Assembly (NCBI GenBank): GCA_020631735.1
Contig: CM036225.1
Span: 62,777,183 to 62,841,182, forward strand
Direction: 5' to 3'
DNA length: 64,000 bases
DNA from: Saccharum officinarum
Lineage: Eukaryota > Streptophyta > Magnoliopsida > Poales > Poaceae
Under the pieces are notes generated by a model. It did no database searches. It was not told the origin of the DNA and saw nothing but the letters and a program-made list of their open reading frames with translations. Below, in pieces: positions 44,863 through 57,476 of the stretch. Position 1 is the stretch's first letter. Every line of letters begins with the position of its first letter. A program made the translations under genes and the position numbers.

Positions 44863-46140
44863 TGCTTGTAAATGGTTTCTTGACTCGATAATCACGTGCC
44901 TGCACATGACAATCGATGCCGATATATTAGAACGCTGCAATGCTGCAAATTTCATTAGCTCCTCTGTTATAGAAAACAAGAAAAGTACATAAGAAATCCT
45001 ATTGTTTGGAATGTGAATACCAAATGCCACATAAATATACATACAAGAAGAAGCTTGCTTAGCCCATATAGATCTAATTCCATGTTTTAGTAACTTATTG
45101 TTCAGATAAGCAGTAGTTCTGACCTCTGTTTGACTAACAGATGATCATTCGCACATTATTTAGATGAAAACACCTGGGAAACCAAACAGGTGATTTATTT
45201 TGGCATAATTGAGCAAACAGCCACATGGCCAGGAAGAATACAGTAAAATTTCCACACGGCTGCTCAATGAGAGAAAAAGGAAAAGGAGGAAGAACTCTAA
45301 AAATCCAGAAAACAATTCTCTGAAAGAAGAAAGCTCCAAATACTATTCACGAGTTTCCTGATGTTTTCGCTGAAGTAAAATTCTCACTTACTAACCAAGT
45401 AACCAAATGTTTTGTTTCTTTTCGCAAATAAAACGAAAGAAAGGAAAAATAAAATACTGTGGTTTGCAAAAGACTAGATTCGAGGTTCCATGAGCATTCC
45501 AGAAAATTAATCCATTTTATGAGGTGAGTACATGCTGTGATGTCCGTCAGTGAGGCATGCTGTACACGCCCATACTCTGCTCAGGTGCTGCACTCACAGC
45601 TTCAGAAGTCAAGTCGAGGAAACCTGGCATGCAGCTGGTGAACAGCCCTAAGAAACTAGACCGGACTCCAGGTCAAATATCAGAAACAGCACAAAAAGGC
45701 TCAGCAAAACAAAGGAAGATCTTCGAACTTCGAAGGTTCAAACTTCACTGCAATTGCTAATTCCAATCGGTGTACGGAATGCAAGGGCATAAACTTCGCC
45801 GCAACACATGCTTGATATGCATAGCGCTAGCGCTACCAACCAGAAAAATGGGAGAAGTTAAAGGCAAATCAAGAATGAGGCTTGTTTGCCTTTGGAGATT
45901 GATGTGACCACAAGTTCAGAACAGAAGGAATTGCTAAATCTTGCGAGAAATCGGGGTTAACTGAAGCCAAGGACCCAAAAGGCCAAAGGGGAGACATCGG
46001 CGTGCAGATAGGTTAGAAGGATCTTTGTAACCTCGGCTCACCTGAAACTCCAGCGACGAGACGGATTGCAGGAGATTCAGAATCTGGAGGCTGCCAAGTG
46101 CCAATCGTCTCTCACTCCACCAGTCTCCACACCTATCCAA
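44863..46140 (-). other. 5' UTR exons and leader intron of the PHR1-like gene
   Basis: 44863-44899 is UTR after an acceptor (CATGTGCAG). The matching donor CAG/GTGAGCC ends a non-coding exon at 46042, which extends up to about 46140. The intron between them (44900-46041) is about 1.1 kb. Leader introns are usual in this family. No other gene was seen inside it. Confidence 0.55.
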
Positions 46141-46441
46141 GTGCCTAAATCCTATCTCTCTCCTCGCGAATCATTGGCTCGGTGCCCCCCTTTCTTGGTG
46201 TGCGCCATCCTGGTCTGGTTGGTTGGCTGGCTGTTCTGCTTTCGGTCTTCTTCCAGGGGGTTAATAATGAGCAGCCTCCCTCACTGCATTTCTGGTTCGT
46301 TTTTTCTGATTTGGTTATGGCAAAAAAAATTTTGCCAACTAAACGGCCCCAGTCTCTCCAGATTTGTCCACATCTGTTCTCTTCTCTCCATCAGCCGAAT
46401 TTCTTTTCTTTCTTTTTTACTATATGTAAACCCTGAGATTG
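46141..46441. other. Promoter region of the PHR1-like gene
   Basis: Upstream of the minus-strand leader exon. It is CT-rich with several T runs. No TATA box could be assigned confidently. The MITE at 46442 bounds it. Confidence 0.35.
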
Positions 46442-46766
46442 GGGCCTTGTTTAGTCTGTTATATAACAATTTTTGGGTGTCACATTGCATGTTTTTATGG
46501 GATGTTGGAAGGGGGTTTCGGATACTAATTAAAAAATCAATTACATAATTCGTCTAGAAACCGCGAGACGAATTTATTAAGCCTAATTAAGCCGTCATTA
46601 GCATATGTGTTACTGTAGCATTTAAGGCTAATCATGGACTAATTAGACTTAAAAGATTCGTCTCATGGTTTTCTAACTAAACTATACAATTAGTTTTTTC
46701 GTCTATATTTAGTACTTCGTGCATGTATCAAACATTCGATGTGATGTTTGAAAAAATTTTAGGTGA
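46442..46766. mobile_element. MITE (GGGGCCTTGTTTAGTC type)
   Basis: Left end GGGGCCTTGTTTAGTC. The interior carries the shared family phrases ATTCGTCTAGAAACCGCGAG, TAAGCCTAATTAAGCC and ATTTAGTACTTCGTGCATG. The right end is lost at the adjoining MITE. Same family as the copies at 20238 and 30104. Confidence 0.65.
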
Positions 46767-47202
46767 GGCCTTGTTTAGATCGTGGGAAGTTAGCTGAGCT
46801 TAGTTGTTTCAACCTAGCTAAACCTAGCTAAAATTTAGCTGAGTCTATTAACCGGAGGATCCAAACATCTCGGCTAAAGATTAGCTAGGAGAAATTTTAG
46901 CTAGTCAAGGCCCTGTTTGGATGGGTTAGGACTAGTTGTTAGACATGGCTAGTAAAATAGCCAGCTAAAAATTAGCTAACTAGTTGTTAGTCCATACCTG
47001 TTTGAATGCTGAACTAATTAGATTTTATAAACTAAAACTAGTTGTTAAGCGCTGATAGCTGGGTTTTATGGACTAGTGAACTAACAACTAGTTGAGGCTT
47101 TGACTAAACTTGAGCTCATCCATTAGTGCTTTTGTTTGGATTCCTTAAGGGCTCAAGTTTAGCCAGCTAGTTGTTGTTAGTTCAAGAGATCTAAACAGAG
47201 CC
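46767..47202. mobile_element. Composite MITE with an inner MITE
   Basis: Outer ends GGCCTTGTTTAGATC (46767) and GATCTAAACAGAGCC (ending 47202) are inverted. A second terminus GGCCCTGTTTGGATG starts at 46909 inside it. The interior is made of AGCTA, CTAGTTGTTAG and TTAGCTAACTAG words. The right end of the inner copy is unclear (near 47150). Nested insertion is inferred. Confidence 0.6.
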
Positions 47203-48297
47203 TAAACTTTAGTTGGATGGATCCATACACGACTTGAGACGTTCTACCAAGTACCGAGGCTCTCATTTCATGAACAGCATCACTGACAATAATAAACGTA
47301 CATCATCCCTCAGTCCCGGTGGATGCGAACATCTTCAGAGATTAGGTAATGCTAATGCATTGCCCTTTTCAAAAGACATGACATTATTGAACTAATCCTG
47401 ATAGTAGTGTGCCTGACATAAGCATCGGAAGATAGTAAACAAATGGGAGATAGATGGAATCTACGCAGCCTCTGATGCAACCGAGAGGACAAGCATGGGC
47501 ACCAAAGAATCATCAGTTTTTTTTTAATTCATATGAGCTATAATCCTTTGGAAGAATCGTCATTAGCAGAAGCTCACGGCGGTGACAGGCGCACGCATTC
47601 AGAAACTGCCGTGAGCCGAACAGACGAAAAGCGCCTTGTGGAATACTGCATGGTGGATTCAATAATTGGCGATTAGCAGTGCAACCACTTGGAGGCAAGA
47701 ATGGATAAGAGGGGCCAATGGGTTCATGACTATTGACTAATACTACTGGCTAGGAGTACTAGGTTTGTGTTTGTGCAGGTCTAGGATGACTCACAAAATC
47801 CCAAATGTGAGGTGAGTGCAAGAAGAAGAGGCCAAAAGAAATGCATACAAATGGCCTTATGGCCTTATTCGCTTGTCTTATAAGCCGTACTTTTTCAGTC
47901 CATGAATAGTATTTTTCTCTTATAACAAATCAGCGAATGGTACTTTCAGCCATGACTTTTTGATGAGGACATAACACCATCGGATACGACCATTGATTAT
48001 AAGGTGCGCTCGTTCCTACATTTGCATAGTAATTTTAAGTACAATTCACTTGGTTCCACATGTACATGTCGTTATTTGAATGTAGGTACAAATGTGTCTC
48101 AAAGTGCAAGTCCATCCAAGTTGAACTTTCGGTTTGTCGGCAGCCCGATAATGCTTCATTGGGAAGGCCATAAGTCATCCATCCGGAGGGCGATCGAGGT
48201 CAATGAGCATTTGATGGAGCTTTCAAATAGATTTGGTCCCACCTCAATATCACATTGGTAAGGTCTCCAAATCATCGAGACATTCTGCCGCTATTTC
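47203..48297. other. Intergenic DNA with a MITE remnant
   Basis: 47870-47965 resembles a common grass MITE (ATTCGCTTGTCTTATAAGCC ... CAGCGAATGGTACTTTCAGCC), with ends that pair over about 10 bases. No gene was supported in the rest. Confidence 0.45.
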
Positions 48298-49127
48298 TGT
48301 CGGGTGCTACGCGTCGTCGCGGGCTTGTTATTCACAGTTGGGACCCAGGCCCAAGTTGGAGCACGCCCCAAGAAGATGGAGAACACCTAAGAGATGCCCA
48401 AGGACATCCTCCTCATTGGCCACCACCTTAGGAGTCAAGAGCGTCCAAGCCAAGTTGGAGGTCCAATCCATATCAAGTTCGAGTTTATTTCGGGCTCTAG
48501 GTCTGTAGTAAAATGGACGCCCAGAACGTATCCGGACTCCGTTTTCGATGATACACATATGAATGGAAAGATGATTTTATAAGCTAACCAATGGCTTTGG
48601 TTTGAGGCACAAATTCTATTGGAGTCAACAGGAATCGTCGAAACAAATTGATATCCAGAATCTGTCAGGGCGCTGCGTCGCCGTCTTTTGGGCCGTTTGG
48701 CCCTTGTAACGTGTCAAGACTTCTTAGCGACGTGAGTAGGGGTCTTTGGATGCCCCTTAGGCTTTATAATCAGCAGTCGCCGCCTATGTTAGGGGGGTTT
48801 TGCTTTAGATCAATCTGTCATTGAACAGCCGCCATTATCGGTTTGCAAGACCCCAACTTCGAGTACTTAATCATTCATCTGCAATTGTCACTTCAATTGA
48901 GTTGTGTTTTATCTTGTTCTTACTTGTGTTCTTCGATTCGCAGCAAGGATTAACCTTCGTGGTGAGGTCAACCGGATTGTGACATGGTTGATAACCAGGG
49001 GAGACGTTGTGCTAAGGTTATAGGGTTCGGGTCTTTGTGATCTAAAGCCGGATCGGTGTATCGCTTCCGACCAAATCGATAGTTATCTTGAACCTGACGG
49101 AAGATCGGGAATCACGTCCCCATCACT
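48298..49127 (+). repeat. Probable solo LTR
   Basis: It begins TGTCGGGTGCTACGCGTCG and ends near CACGTCCCCATCA. It contains a TATA-like GGCTTTATAATCAGCAGTCG at about 48770 followed by a transcript-like leader. The content and length (about 830 bp) resemble LTRs of grass retrotransposons, and no internal gag or pol region lies nearby. No clear target duplication was found, so the borders are tentative. Confidence 0.45.
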
Positions 49128-50440
49128 TTTCAGCCAAGCTAACAGGGCAAACTATATGAATACATCAAGGCCAATATTTATAGGATGTTGTAGCATGTAG
49201 TAAAGAAACGATCAAACTCTTGGAACATATCGCAAATTATTGTTATATTTTTGAATTGCACGCCCTTGCTTTGTTTCAAATTATATATAGGTCTGTGTAA
49301 CTTTGTCTTAAATGAAATTTCTCTAGTTTGATAAAATTTTGTGGAAAAAATATGTTAACTTCATGCAAATTCAAATAAATAAATGCAGCAACAAGACAAA
49401 TTTCTTGGGGAATTAAATGAAACTAAGTGTCAATTAGTGTATTTTTCTACGGACTTAGTCAAAGATAAGTTTGGTATAAGACAAAGTTTAATTGACAAAG
49501 TTTGGATTTTTTTAATTATATCAACACCCCCGATAGGGTCCCTCCCACGTAAAAGTGGTTTCTCTTTGCTAAGCCTCTTCGGTTTGTATTTGTATGTATG
49601 CAGCGAATGATCTGACAGTGGAAATTGTTCATATGGTGGAAAAGTGGCTTTTTTATGTGTCTAGGCATTTATGAGCGCAACCCTTTTATGCCTTGTTTAG
49701 ATGTGTATGTATTTATCTTAATCCACATTTATTGAAGTGGATTATAGTGAATTAAACTGAATTGCATTCCAATCCACTCCAACACATGTGGATTAAAGCG
49801 AATACACAAGCATCTGCTTCCATGCATGAAGTTGGTTTAGAAAAGCTTGGAGATTTGATTTAAAAATTCTAATACGAAAGTCTAAATTTTATTGTTGAAG
49901 TCCATGCCACAAGAGAATGTAGGCCGATTCGTTGAAATCAAACTTTTACCTTGTTTGTTTTTTCCAAACCCTATTTGTTGCTCACTTTTCTTCTCTACAA
50001 CCACTAATAGCGCCATCCTAGAGTGGCCAAGCCGACGCCGGGTGCAAGGTCCCTTCCAGCGCATAGTTTCTTATGGCCTTTACACTATTTCGGTGTAAAA
50101 GCCACCACATCCGTTTCCATAAAAAAAACCACATCATGCGTCACCAGCTTCTTGTGCACACTCTTTTTATTCCATTATAATTATACTAGTAGGCAGCTAA
50201 ATTTCTATTGGATTATGTCCCGGCCCCATCAGCATCGACCGATCCACTTGCTCATTGGTCACAGAAAGAAAGAAAACGACGCGCAGGGCCTGCCCGTCCT
50301 TGTTGATTCAGTGGTGGATTCTCTAACTCGGTCGAGGATTGGCTGACGCAGATCCAATAGAGGACAAACCAGTTCAGCAGAACACACAAGTGACATTTTT
50401 GCCCTTGGTTTACTGGTGAAGAAAAGGTGAGGAGGAGTGT
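49128..50440. other. AT-rich intergenic DNA
   Basis: 49690-49830 has a MITE-like segment (GCCTTGTTTAGATGTG, with CCACATTTATTGAAGTGG and ATGTGGATTAAAG in opposing orientation). Nothing else was recognised. Confidence 0.4.
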
Positions 50441-51104
50441 GAATGAGTGCATCCCCCCAAGGCCCCAATGGTAATGGTAACGACCAACGAGGCCAGATTT
50501 GGCCTGGAGGCCAAGCCAGGCCAGGCCGCCTGAGATGGCAAGTTGGCATTTTTTTTTGGTTCTCGGCAAAGTCAGGTCAGGTGGACGCAATGCAAATGCA
50601 TCGTATCGTATCTATCCAGCCGCGTCCTTGTCGCCGGCCGCCATCTCCTTTCGACGTCAGGGTTTTTTACCGTCGCCGTCGTCCGCTGGACGGGACGCCG
50701 GGAGCTAGGATGGGAAGATGCAGAATGGAATATGCGGCGGCATATCGTGGGAGGCAGCGAGCGATATGCGGCGGCATGTCGAGGTCACTCCTCCTCAGTC
50801 ACGCCGGGCGGCGGCTGAGGCAGGGCGGGTCGCCGCCGCCGCTGCCAAACCACACCACGCCACCACTCACCAGGGGCAGGGCCCCGTCCATCGCCGTCGT
50901 GTACCGGCCGGGAGACCGTCCAAATCTGGCCCTGCAACTCTGCGAGCAGCCGGGAGGCCCTCCATCGCCTGTACTGTATCTGGACGCAGGGCTGGTAGCC
51001 ACTGGAGCGAGCGTACGTACGTCGTGGCAAGTATTGCGAGCGTGTCGTGTGTGGACTGTAGACACTGGACAGCGTGCAGGATCACGTGACAGGAGAGTGA
51101 ACAC
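50441..51104. other. GC-rich region without a recognised gene
   Basis: Several overlapping long frames exist on both strands here because the sequence is GC-rich. None shows a domain or splice context. ATGCGGCGGCAT is repeated at about 50730 and 50766. This may be a promoter or CpG-rich leader. Confidence 0.35.
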
Positions 51105-51618
51105 TTAGGGTGTGTTCACTTCCCATGCAAACCCAAAATATTTTCTCCTCCACCTATCACATCAAATCTTTAGACGCATGTATGAAGCATTAAATGTAGG
51201 TAAAAAAGATAACTAATTGCATAGTTTGTCTGTAAATGTCGAGACGAATCTTTTGAGCCTAGTTAGTCCTAGGGCTGGATATCGAGCCAACCGTAGTTTT
51301 TTTCGAGCTTTTTTAGAAATTGGTATAATCTTATTCATCATTATTTCCTGCATTGTTTAAGACCCAACTTCACGACGAGCCTAACGAGCCGAGCCTAACG
51401 AGCCGAGCCGAAGTTAAAAGTCGTTTCAAATTAAGTCATTTTCATTTTAAAAGATAAATGAGTCCAATCGGAGCACTTTTGTACCGAGCCACCGAGCCAG
51501 CTTAACGAGCTTTTTGTCCAGCCCTAGTTAGTCCATAGTTGGACAAATTTTGCCAAATAACAAAGAAAGATGCTACAGTAACTTTTCCCTCACTTTTCGC
51601 CAACTGAACACACCCTTA
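51105..51618. mobile_element. Tourist-like MITE with TTA duplication, containing a nested hAT MITE
   Basis: The element is 51108-51615 with termini GGGTGTGTTCA and TGAACACACCC, flanked by TTA on both sides (51105-51107, 51616-51618). A different MITE (51270-51526) is inserted within it and splits the family phrase CCTAGTTAGTCCATAGTTGG. Without the insertion it would be about 243 bp. Confidence 0.9.
51262..51534. mobile_element. hAT-type MITE with 8-bp duplication, nested in a Tourist MITE
   Basis: The element is 51270-51526 (257 bp) with termini TAGGGCTGGA and TCCAGCCCTA. It is flanked by perfect 8-bp copies of GTTAGTCC (51262-51269 and 51527-51534). An 8-bp duplication is the signature of the hAT superfamily. 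The interior has repeats of GAGCCGAGCCTAACGAGCC. Confidence 0.9.
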
Positions 51619-53689
51619 GTAGCACACCTGATCCTGTGATCCATCATCATCCATACACAGACGACACACTGTATTTAGAACCTACAAAGGCGAACGCGCT
51701 CCTCCAAAGAACGCTGCTCCACGTCGTCCTAAATTTGTTTGGCCGTTTGATTCCCTCCGTTAACGGCCAAGATTACCTGCGTACACAGTTCCTCGGAGCT
51801 GATTCTACTTCCATTTGCTGGGTTCCGACGTTCCACGCTCGATTCCTTCGTTCTACATGCGGTCCCTCCTGCTTTCCATCGGGAGCAGGTACCAGGCAAA
51901 TATATACGCCGAATCCTCGTTCTACATTCATCCCGGTCAGGTCCACTCCCTTCCACACTTTTCTGGTTCCCTTTCTCGTCTCCGCTTCCCGTATCTTCTC
52001 CCCGCACGCGACGTTCCCCGACACGCTCGCCGGCCTCCTGCCGCCGTCGTACGCAGCCCCCTCTGCTTTCCTCGGCAGTCACGGTCGCTGCGGCTGCTGC
52101 CTTCCTGCTGTTCGCAGTGCTGTGCTGCTGCGGACGGCCGTACCTGCAATAGTGCTCGGCCTAACCCTAATACCGCCGCCGCCGCAGCTGCCAGTGGCCC
52201 GGCGCCGCCACCCTCCACTCCTACCTGCTCGCCTCACGTTGCTCTCCTCTGTTCGATTTCTCCTTCCTATTCCTTGGTTTCGTTCTTACAGATCGGGACG
52301 ACATTTTCTAGAGACCCTCGCTTCCTCCGTACATCCAAGTACCTTGCCTGCTGCTGCCGTCGTCGTTCCGTGTAGTTTCCCGGCTGGAGTTCAGCCGTGT
52401 GGGTGCCGCGGAGGAGGGGTCCTCAGTTTTGGCCCCCGCCCCAAACCCCCCCCTTCGCCCTGCCGTTGGCGCCGCGTCGGAAGCTTAGTCCGCCGACTCT
52501 AGGTCCGTTAGTCTCCGCTGCTTACCTCCGTGCCGCTGGTTGGTTCCCTTCTTTATTTGCCGTGTTTACTGCCTGTATGGTGTCTTCATCTGTTCTTCAC
52601 TTTTTCCAGAGACGCTTTTGCCTAGGCTGCTGTTGCCGTTGGGTACCTGTGAGCGTCGCCTGCCAACTTGCCAGCACCGATGGCGCGGTGTTAATCTCAT
52701 CAGGTGTGTGCCCATGTTGCCAATTAGTTTTACTGATTTGGTCACATGCTATATTATTGCTTTCCTTTCGCTGGCCATGATGTTCCTTTCCCTTGCTTCC
52801 TCAGTTCAAATTGCGTTTACCTGCTTAAAACCAAAAAAAATATAGAAAGTATTTGGTTCCTATGCCTTGCAGTTTGCCATGTTCTTCTGACTGCTAATGT
52901 GGTTGCATCCTTTTCCCACCAAAAAAAAGAAAAATCTTGTTTCGCTTTTCCTTCTACTGCACAACGGAGAGACCATTCCTTGGGTTCCAGTTACACGCCT
53001 GGGGCCCCTTCTGTTCTCATCATTCGTTTACAGCTACAAAGACTACACATTTTTTACAATGTTTCTGCTGCATGCATTGTACATGTCTATTTTACGAGGA
53101 GTTGCACAGCATTGTTCTCTTCCCTATAATACAATTCGATGTATTATAAATGTTGATGCACTGTGACATCATTTTTTTATGGGGTGTTGTGCCCAGGATA
53201 TCTGCTTATACATGTAGTTTGTTGTTAGGCATGAACTAACAGGAGGAGGTGGAGGTTAGCAATTTGCCAATTTGATGCATCCAAGATGTGAATGAATTGA
53301 CTAAAATGCTTACACTGAATGTGGACTCTGCGTTTCTGCCTTTCTGCTTGCAATGCTGGATAAATCACTAGTATAGACCTTTAGAATTGGTATTTGTATG
53401 AAATGACACTTCACGTATTGCGATGTCAAAACCACACAATTTTAGTTGTGGACAAGGGCAACCTTTTCAACCTAGCAATTTATCCATAATACTCTAATGA
53501 ACCTCAATAGTATCTTTTTCTTTTTGAAACTACCAATTCATCCATGATACTGGCTCCTACAATTCTTCTTTGTTATATAAATGAAGTTTTTCTTTGGTTT
53601 TGTTTTCTATGTTTTTCCCCCTGTGTCCTTCAGAATATACACATACACATATATATGTATAGAACCTATTAACTTTACTGACTTTGCAG
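51619..53689. other. Unresolved gene-like region
   Basis: 51800-52560 is C/T-rich and GC-rich, as in the first exon or leader of a plant gene, and donor-like ATCAG/GTGTGTG occurs near 52704. 52700-53690 is AT-rich and intron-like. No frame has recognisable domains. It could be the 5' part of the gene whose exon-like pieces lie at 53690-54216. Confidence 0.35.
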
Positions 53690-54216
53690 ATATTATCAGC
53701 TACATCACAAAGTACACATCTGTATCTTCTATAGTTCCAAAGGGCAAAGAAAGATCAAGCACCCAAAGAGAGGTCTTCAGGGATATGAGGTATATGTACA
53801 CAATTGCAGATCCATCTTCATGTTTGCCCGTTACAGCTGCGTATTTTTCCTTATATTATTCTGTAATACCCTCGGTACTTTATATAGATCACCGTAGTCC
53901 TCACATTTTTCCTTATATTATTCTATATATACATAAGCTCACCTTGTTATCCAATGCTCAGACACCTGCACCGCCAATTAGTCCTAACGAAACACCCCTC
54001 TAAGATGTCGCTGCTAGGTAAGTGACAATACCATGTCACAAGTAATCGATCAAGCATAGCTGCATTACTATTTCAAAATTATTTGTTTCCAAATTTCATG
54101 TTTGTCCAATCTGAGCCAGATCATCATCAGCAGCGACTGCTGTTCAGACAGCTGCTCCACGAGTTGATGCTGATGAAACATCCCTTAAAGATCTTACCAC
54201 TGGGTAAGCAACACTG
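53690..54216 (+). pseudogene. Exon-like fragments, possibly OB-fold (RPA70/DUF223-like) gene
   Basis: 53690-53788 follows a TTTGCAG acceptor and reads DIISYITKYTSVSSIVPKGK then QREVFRDMR before a GTATAT donor. The pattern of a hydrophobic strand, a Lys-rich loop and a REV strand recalls replication-protein-A-like OB folds, but the match is weak. Two further exon-like pieces (about 53960-54016 and 54128-54216) end in GTAAG donors and are paralogous: TPAPPISPNETPL and TAAPRVDADETSLKDLTTG. The 5' piece has an in-frame TAA. A retrotransposon begins 22 bp beyond the last donor. Confidence 0.35.
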
Positions 54217-57200
54217 CCATGTCATAATTAGTCAGCCATGTAACACCTCAAGTGTTTAGCTCCATAATTGCATTGCATTTGCATTGCATAAACATAAGCA
54301 TGCATCATTCATGTTTGTTATTTTATGTGATGCAACACATGTGATTATTTTAGGGTTTGTTTGATTTATTTCATGAAGTATTTGATAGTTGGTGTAACAA
54401 AAAGGTAAGGTAGCCAATCATGACCTACAACACCTTAGTTATACTTAGGGTAACATTTGGAACAAGTTTCATGTTGACCAAAATTTCAAATTTGCCCTCC
54501 AAGAGGAGTTGACCACCATTTGACCCTAGAAGGCTCTAGTTTGACCAGTTAAAAAGTCTAATTTAGAGACCTTGCATGGAAGAGCACCCTTAAGTAAAGT
54601 TGTAGAGAATTTCATGAGGAACAAAAGTTCTAATATGGCCATCTCATGAAAATGACCAGAGCATGCTCAAAAATGGCCCACAAGTCAGCTTGAGTGGTGA
54701 TCAACACTTAGAAAAATTCTAAGTCTGGAAATTGGACTTTTCAGTTTCACTGTACCTCACTTTAGCAACTTGTAACTCACAAACCAGGCCAAACCAGCCT
54801 TTGAGCCAATTGACAAAGTTGTTGTCCACACATAGCTCTACAACATTGCCAATATCACCATCACCTGGTTCTCAATAGTTTAGGAGATTTGGTGCCTAGA
54901 AAATCGGGTTTCAGTCGGCATAGTGACTGAAACTAAGTTTCAGTTTTCAGGTGACCCACTTTGGAGCTCTGTAGTTTCAAATCTAGGCCGAACCAGTCTA
55001 AGCTCCAATTGACAATTTTGTTGCCCTCACATAGCTCTACGAATTTGATGTTGTCGTCTTGGACCAAATCGCGCTGTGTTGGAAGATAATCAGCGTCAAA
55101 CTTGCACTGACAGTCACCGTTTGGCCTCATCGGTCAGTCGACCTCGCCATTCAGTCGGACGGCCGACCGCGTCGTGGCGCTCGGGCAGAGCCCGGTGGCC
55201 GCGTGGCGCGCGTGTTCTGCCGACGCCCCACGTCGCCTGCGAGCTCAGCATGAAGACCAGGACGACCCGCTTCCCCCTCCATTTCCATCGCCCTCCTTCC
55301 CCAGCTCACCGGTAAGGCGACCGAGCGTCCTCCGCCCCACAGCCGGCTCCGCCGCCTTCGGTTGCGCCAACCACCGCGCCACCACACCCGAGAGCTCACG
55401 AACAGCACCGCCTGCCCATACTCTACAACCTCCGCACATTGGGTCAGCCGTTGGGTCAAGGTAGAGGGCAAATCACCCAATCAAACCTCGGCGGTGCGGA
55501 GCTCCGCCATGGCCGCTGCCATTGCGAGCTCACCACCGACGTCCTCTTTCACCCTCCTCTCTCTGTGGTCAGCGTTCGGAATAGTGTAGGCCTTCCTCTA
55601 GCTCTAGGCATGACCTTACAGTGGGATGCGACCTCGCCGGAGCGGAACACGACGACCACCGTCGTCGCGCTCACCGCACCGCGTCACGGCACTCCGTGAC
55701 CAGGGTAGTTAGGACCTCTTCCAAACCTCCTTTCTACCTCAATAGATTCGCCCGGGCGTAGTGTAGCTCGTACCGAGCTTAGATATGGCCGTGCGGCCTC
55801 ACCGGCGACGGCATACCCTCACCCGACCCTCACCGGCCGCCGCTCACGACGGCGAGCCCTCCCGCTCCAACCTAAGCTCATCCACTAGCATGAATCGAAG
55901 CGTTACGGAACGGGAAACGCGTGGGTGGGCTCGATTTTCCGGGCAAGCTTCCCTCCGACGAGCTTGGGCTCGCCGGAGCTCACGGCTGCCGCTCCCCTGT
56001 CTCCGGTCACTGACCGCGGGGACCCGCCCGTCAGTGTCGCGCGCGGGCGGGAGCGCTGAGCGGGCCGCGCGCGCGCGAGTGTGGGCCGAGTTTTCCGGGC
56101 CGGCCCAGTCATCCGAAATGAAATTCATTTTTATTATTTTGTCACTGATTTTTGTACAAGTTGGAAAAATATAGATCTAGGGTTTTAATGATCCAAAAAT
56201 CATGAGATAAATTTTGTTAGGGTCTACATGATGTGTAGTATTTTAGAAAAATATAAATCTGGAATGTGATGTTTAATTTCTAGGAGAATTTAATAGATCC
56301 TTTAAATGTGTTTTGGAATGCATGCAAATTTGTTAAATTTATAACTTGAGCTGTAGTGTTCCATAAATCATAAAATTTGGTGGGTAGGTTACTCTATGCT
56401 AGCCCTAGCTCTGGTAAAAATTTGGGCATCAGTGCTTAAGTACTTTTCAAGTTATAATGCTATCTTGTTATTTTAGGAAATGCTTAAAGGAATTTTAGTA
56501 ATTTTTCTACATGTGCAATGTTCTTATAAATTTTTGGAGAATGTCTTGGTGTCTTAAAGTGTCTAAGAAAAATATGAAATCTGTTGTTTGACACTTTTCA
56601 ATAGGGTTTCCTATTTATGCAAAAATCAGCCTTATTAGCTTGTGAATTTTGTGTAGGGAGTTCCTGTGAATAAATTTAGTTCAAATTTTTACAGTAGTCT
56701 CTTTTTGGGTCAAAGAGTCCTCTGTAATTTTTGTAGAATTTTGGGAGCAGTTTACATATATGTTTAAAATTCCACCTAATTAATTAAGTAAAATAAGAAA
56801 TGAGTATAAATAAATATTCTAGGTGGGCACACCTTACTTTCTGGTGTTTTTGTGACATTTGTGAACTTGTAGTAGTATTAGTTTGGTCTTAGAGAATGTT
56901 GGTCACATCAATAAATATTTAACCTTTGTAATTTTAGGTTTTCTGGACAGCTGATAGTAATTCTAGGTTTGACCTTGGATAAAGGTGGTTGCTGTAAAAC
57001 TTGTAAATACCAAAGTTGTAGTAAAACTTGTAAATGAGCTTGTGTCAAAATTTGGAAGCATTTGGCTTAGTAGTTTGAGAGTTACTGTTGTTTAAAGTGG
57101 CAGTTCAAAATCTGCTACTCTCTGTTTTGAGAGGACAGATTCTGGAACTTGTGAAGTTTAACATGGAAAACTTAGGAGTTTGGAGTTGAGGTCTGAAAAT

Positions 57201-57476
57201 GAATTGTAGTGCATTTCTTAGGCTTTCCAGATTGTCTTAGATCATATCTTTTGGAATTGTAAATCTTCAGTTGTGATAAAAACAAGTAGCTGCTGTCCAG
57301 AATGCTTACTGTGGTGTTTTGCTGATTGATATGGTGTAATATCCTAAGACATGCTACTTTTGTAATTGTTAGGTGTTAGGGCCTTAACTGAGGATGAGCA
57401 GCTTTATCTTAGGTTAAGTAGATTAGGTGAGTACTTCTCTACTGGAGAAGAGATTTGCACGTACTAATAAAATAAC

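Noticed and set aside
46250..46440. Additional coding exon of the PHR1-like gene
   Set aside because: No frame continues the MYB-CC protein, and the sequence lies upstream of the leader exon.
48004..48582. Three overlapping 60-90-codon frames
   Set aside because: They overlap in different frames across a putative LTR border and lack homology.
50443..51108. A 221-codon plus-strand frame
   Set aside because: GC-rich region with open frames on both strands and no recognisable protein features.
51636..52502. A 288-codon plus-strand frame
   Set aside because: Composition follows the C/T-rich DNA. Competing long frames exist on other frames and strands, and no domain or splice support was found.
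55151..56174. Several gene-like frames of 90-130 codons
   Set aside because: All lie within the GC-rich part of the 4.99-kb LTR and overlap one another on both strands.
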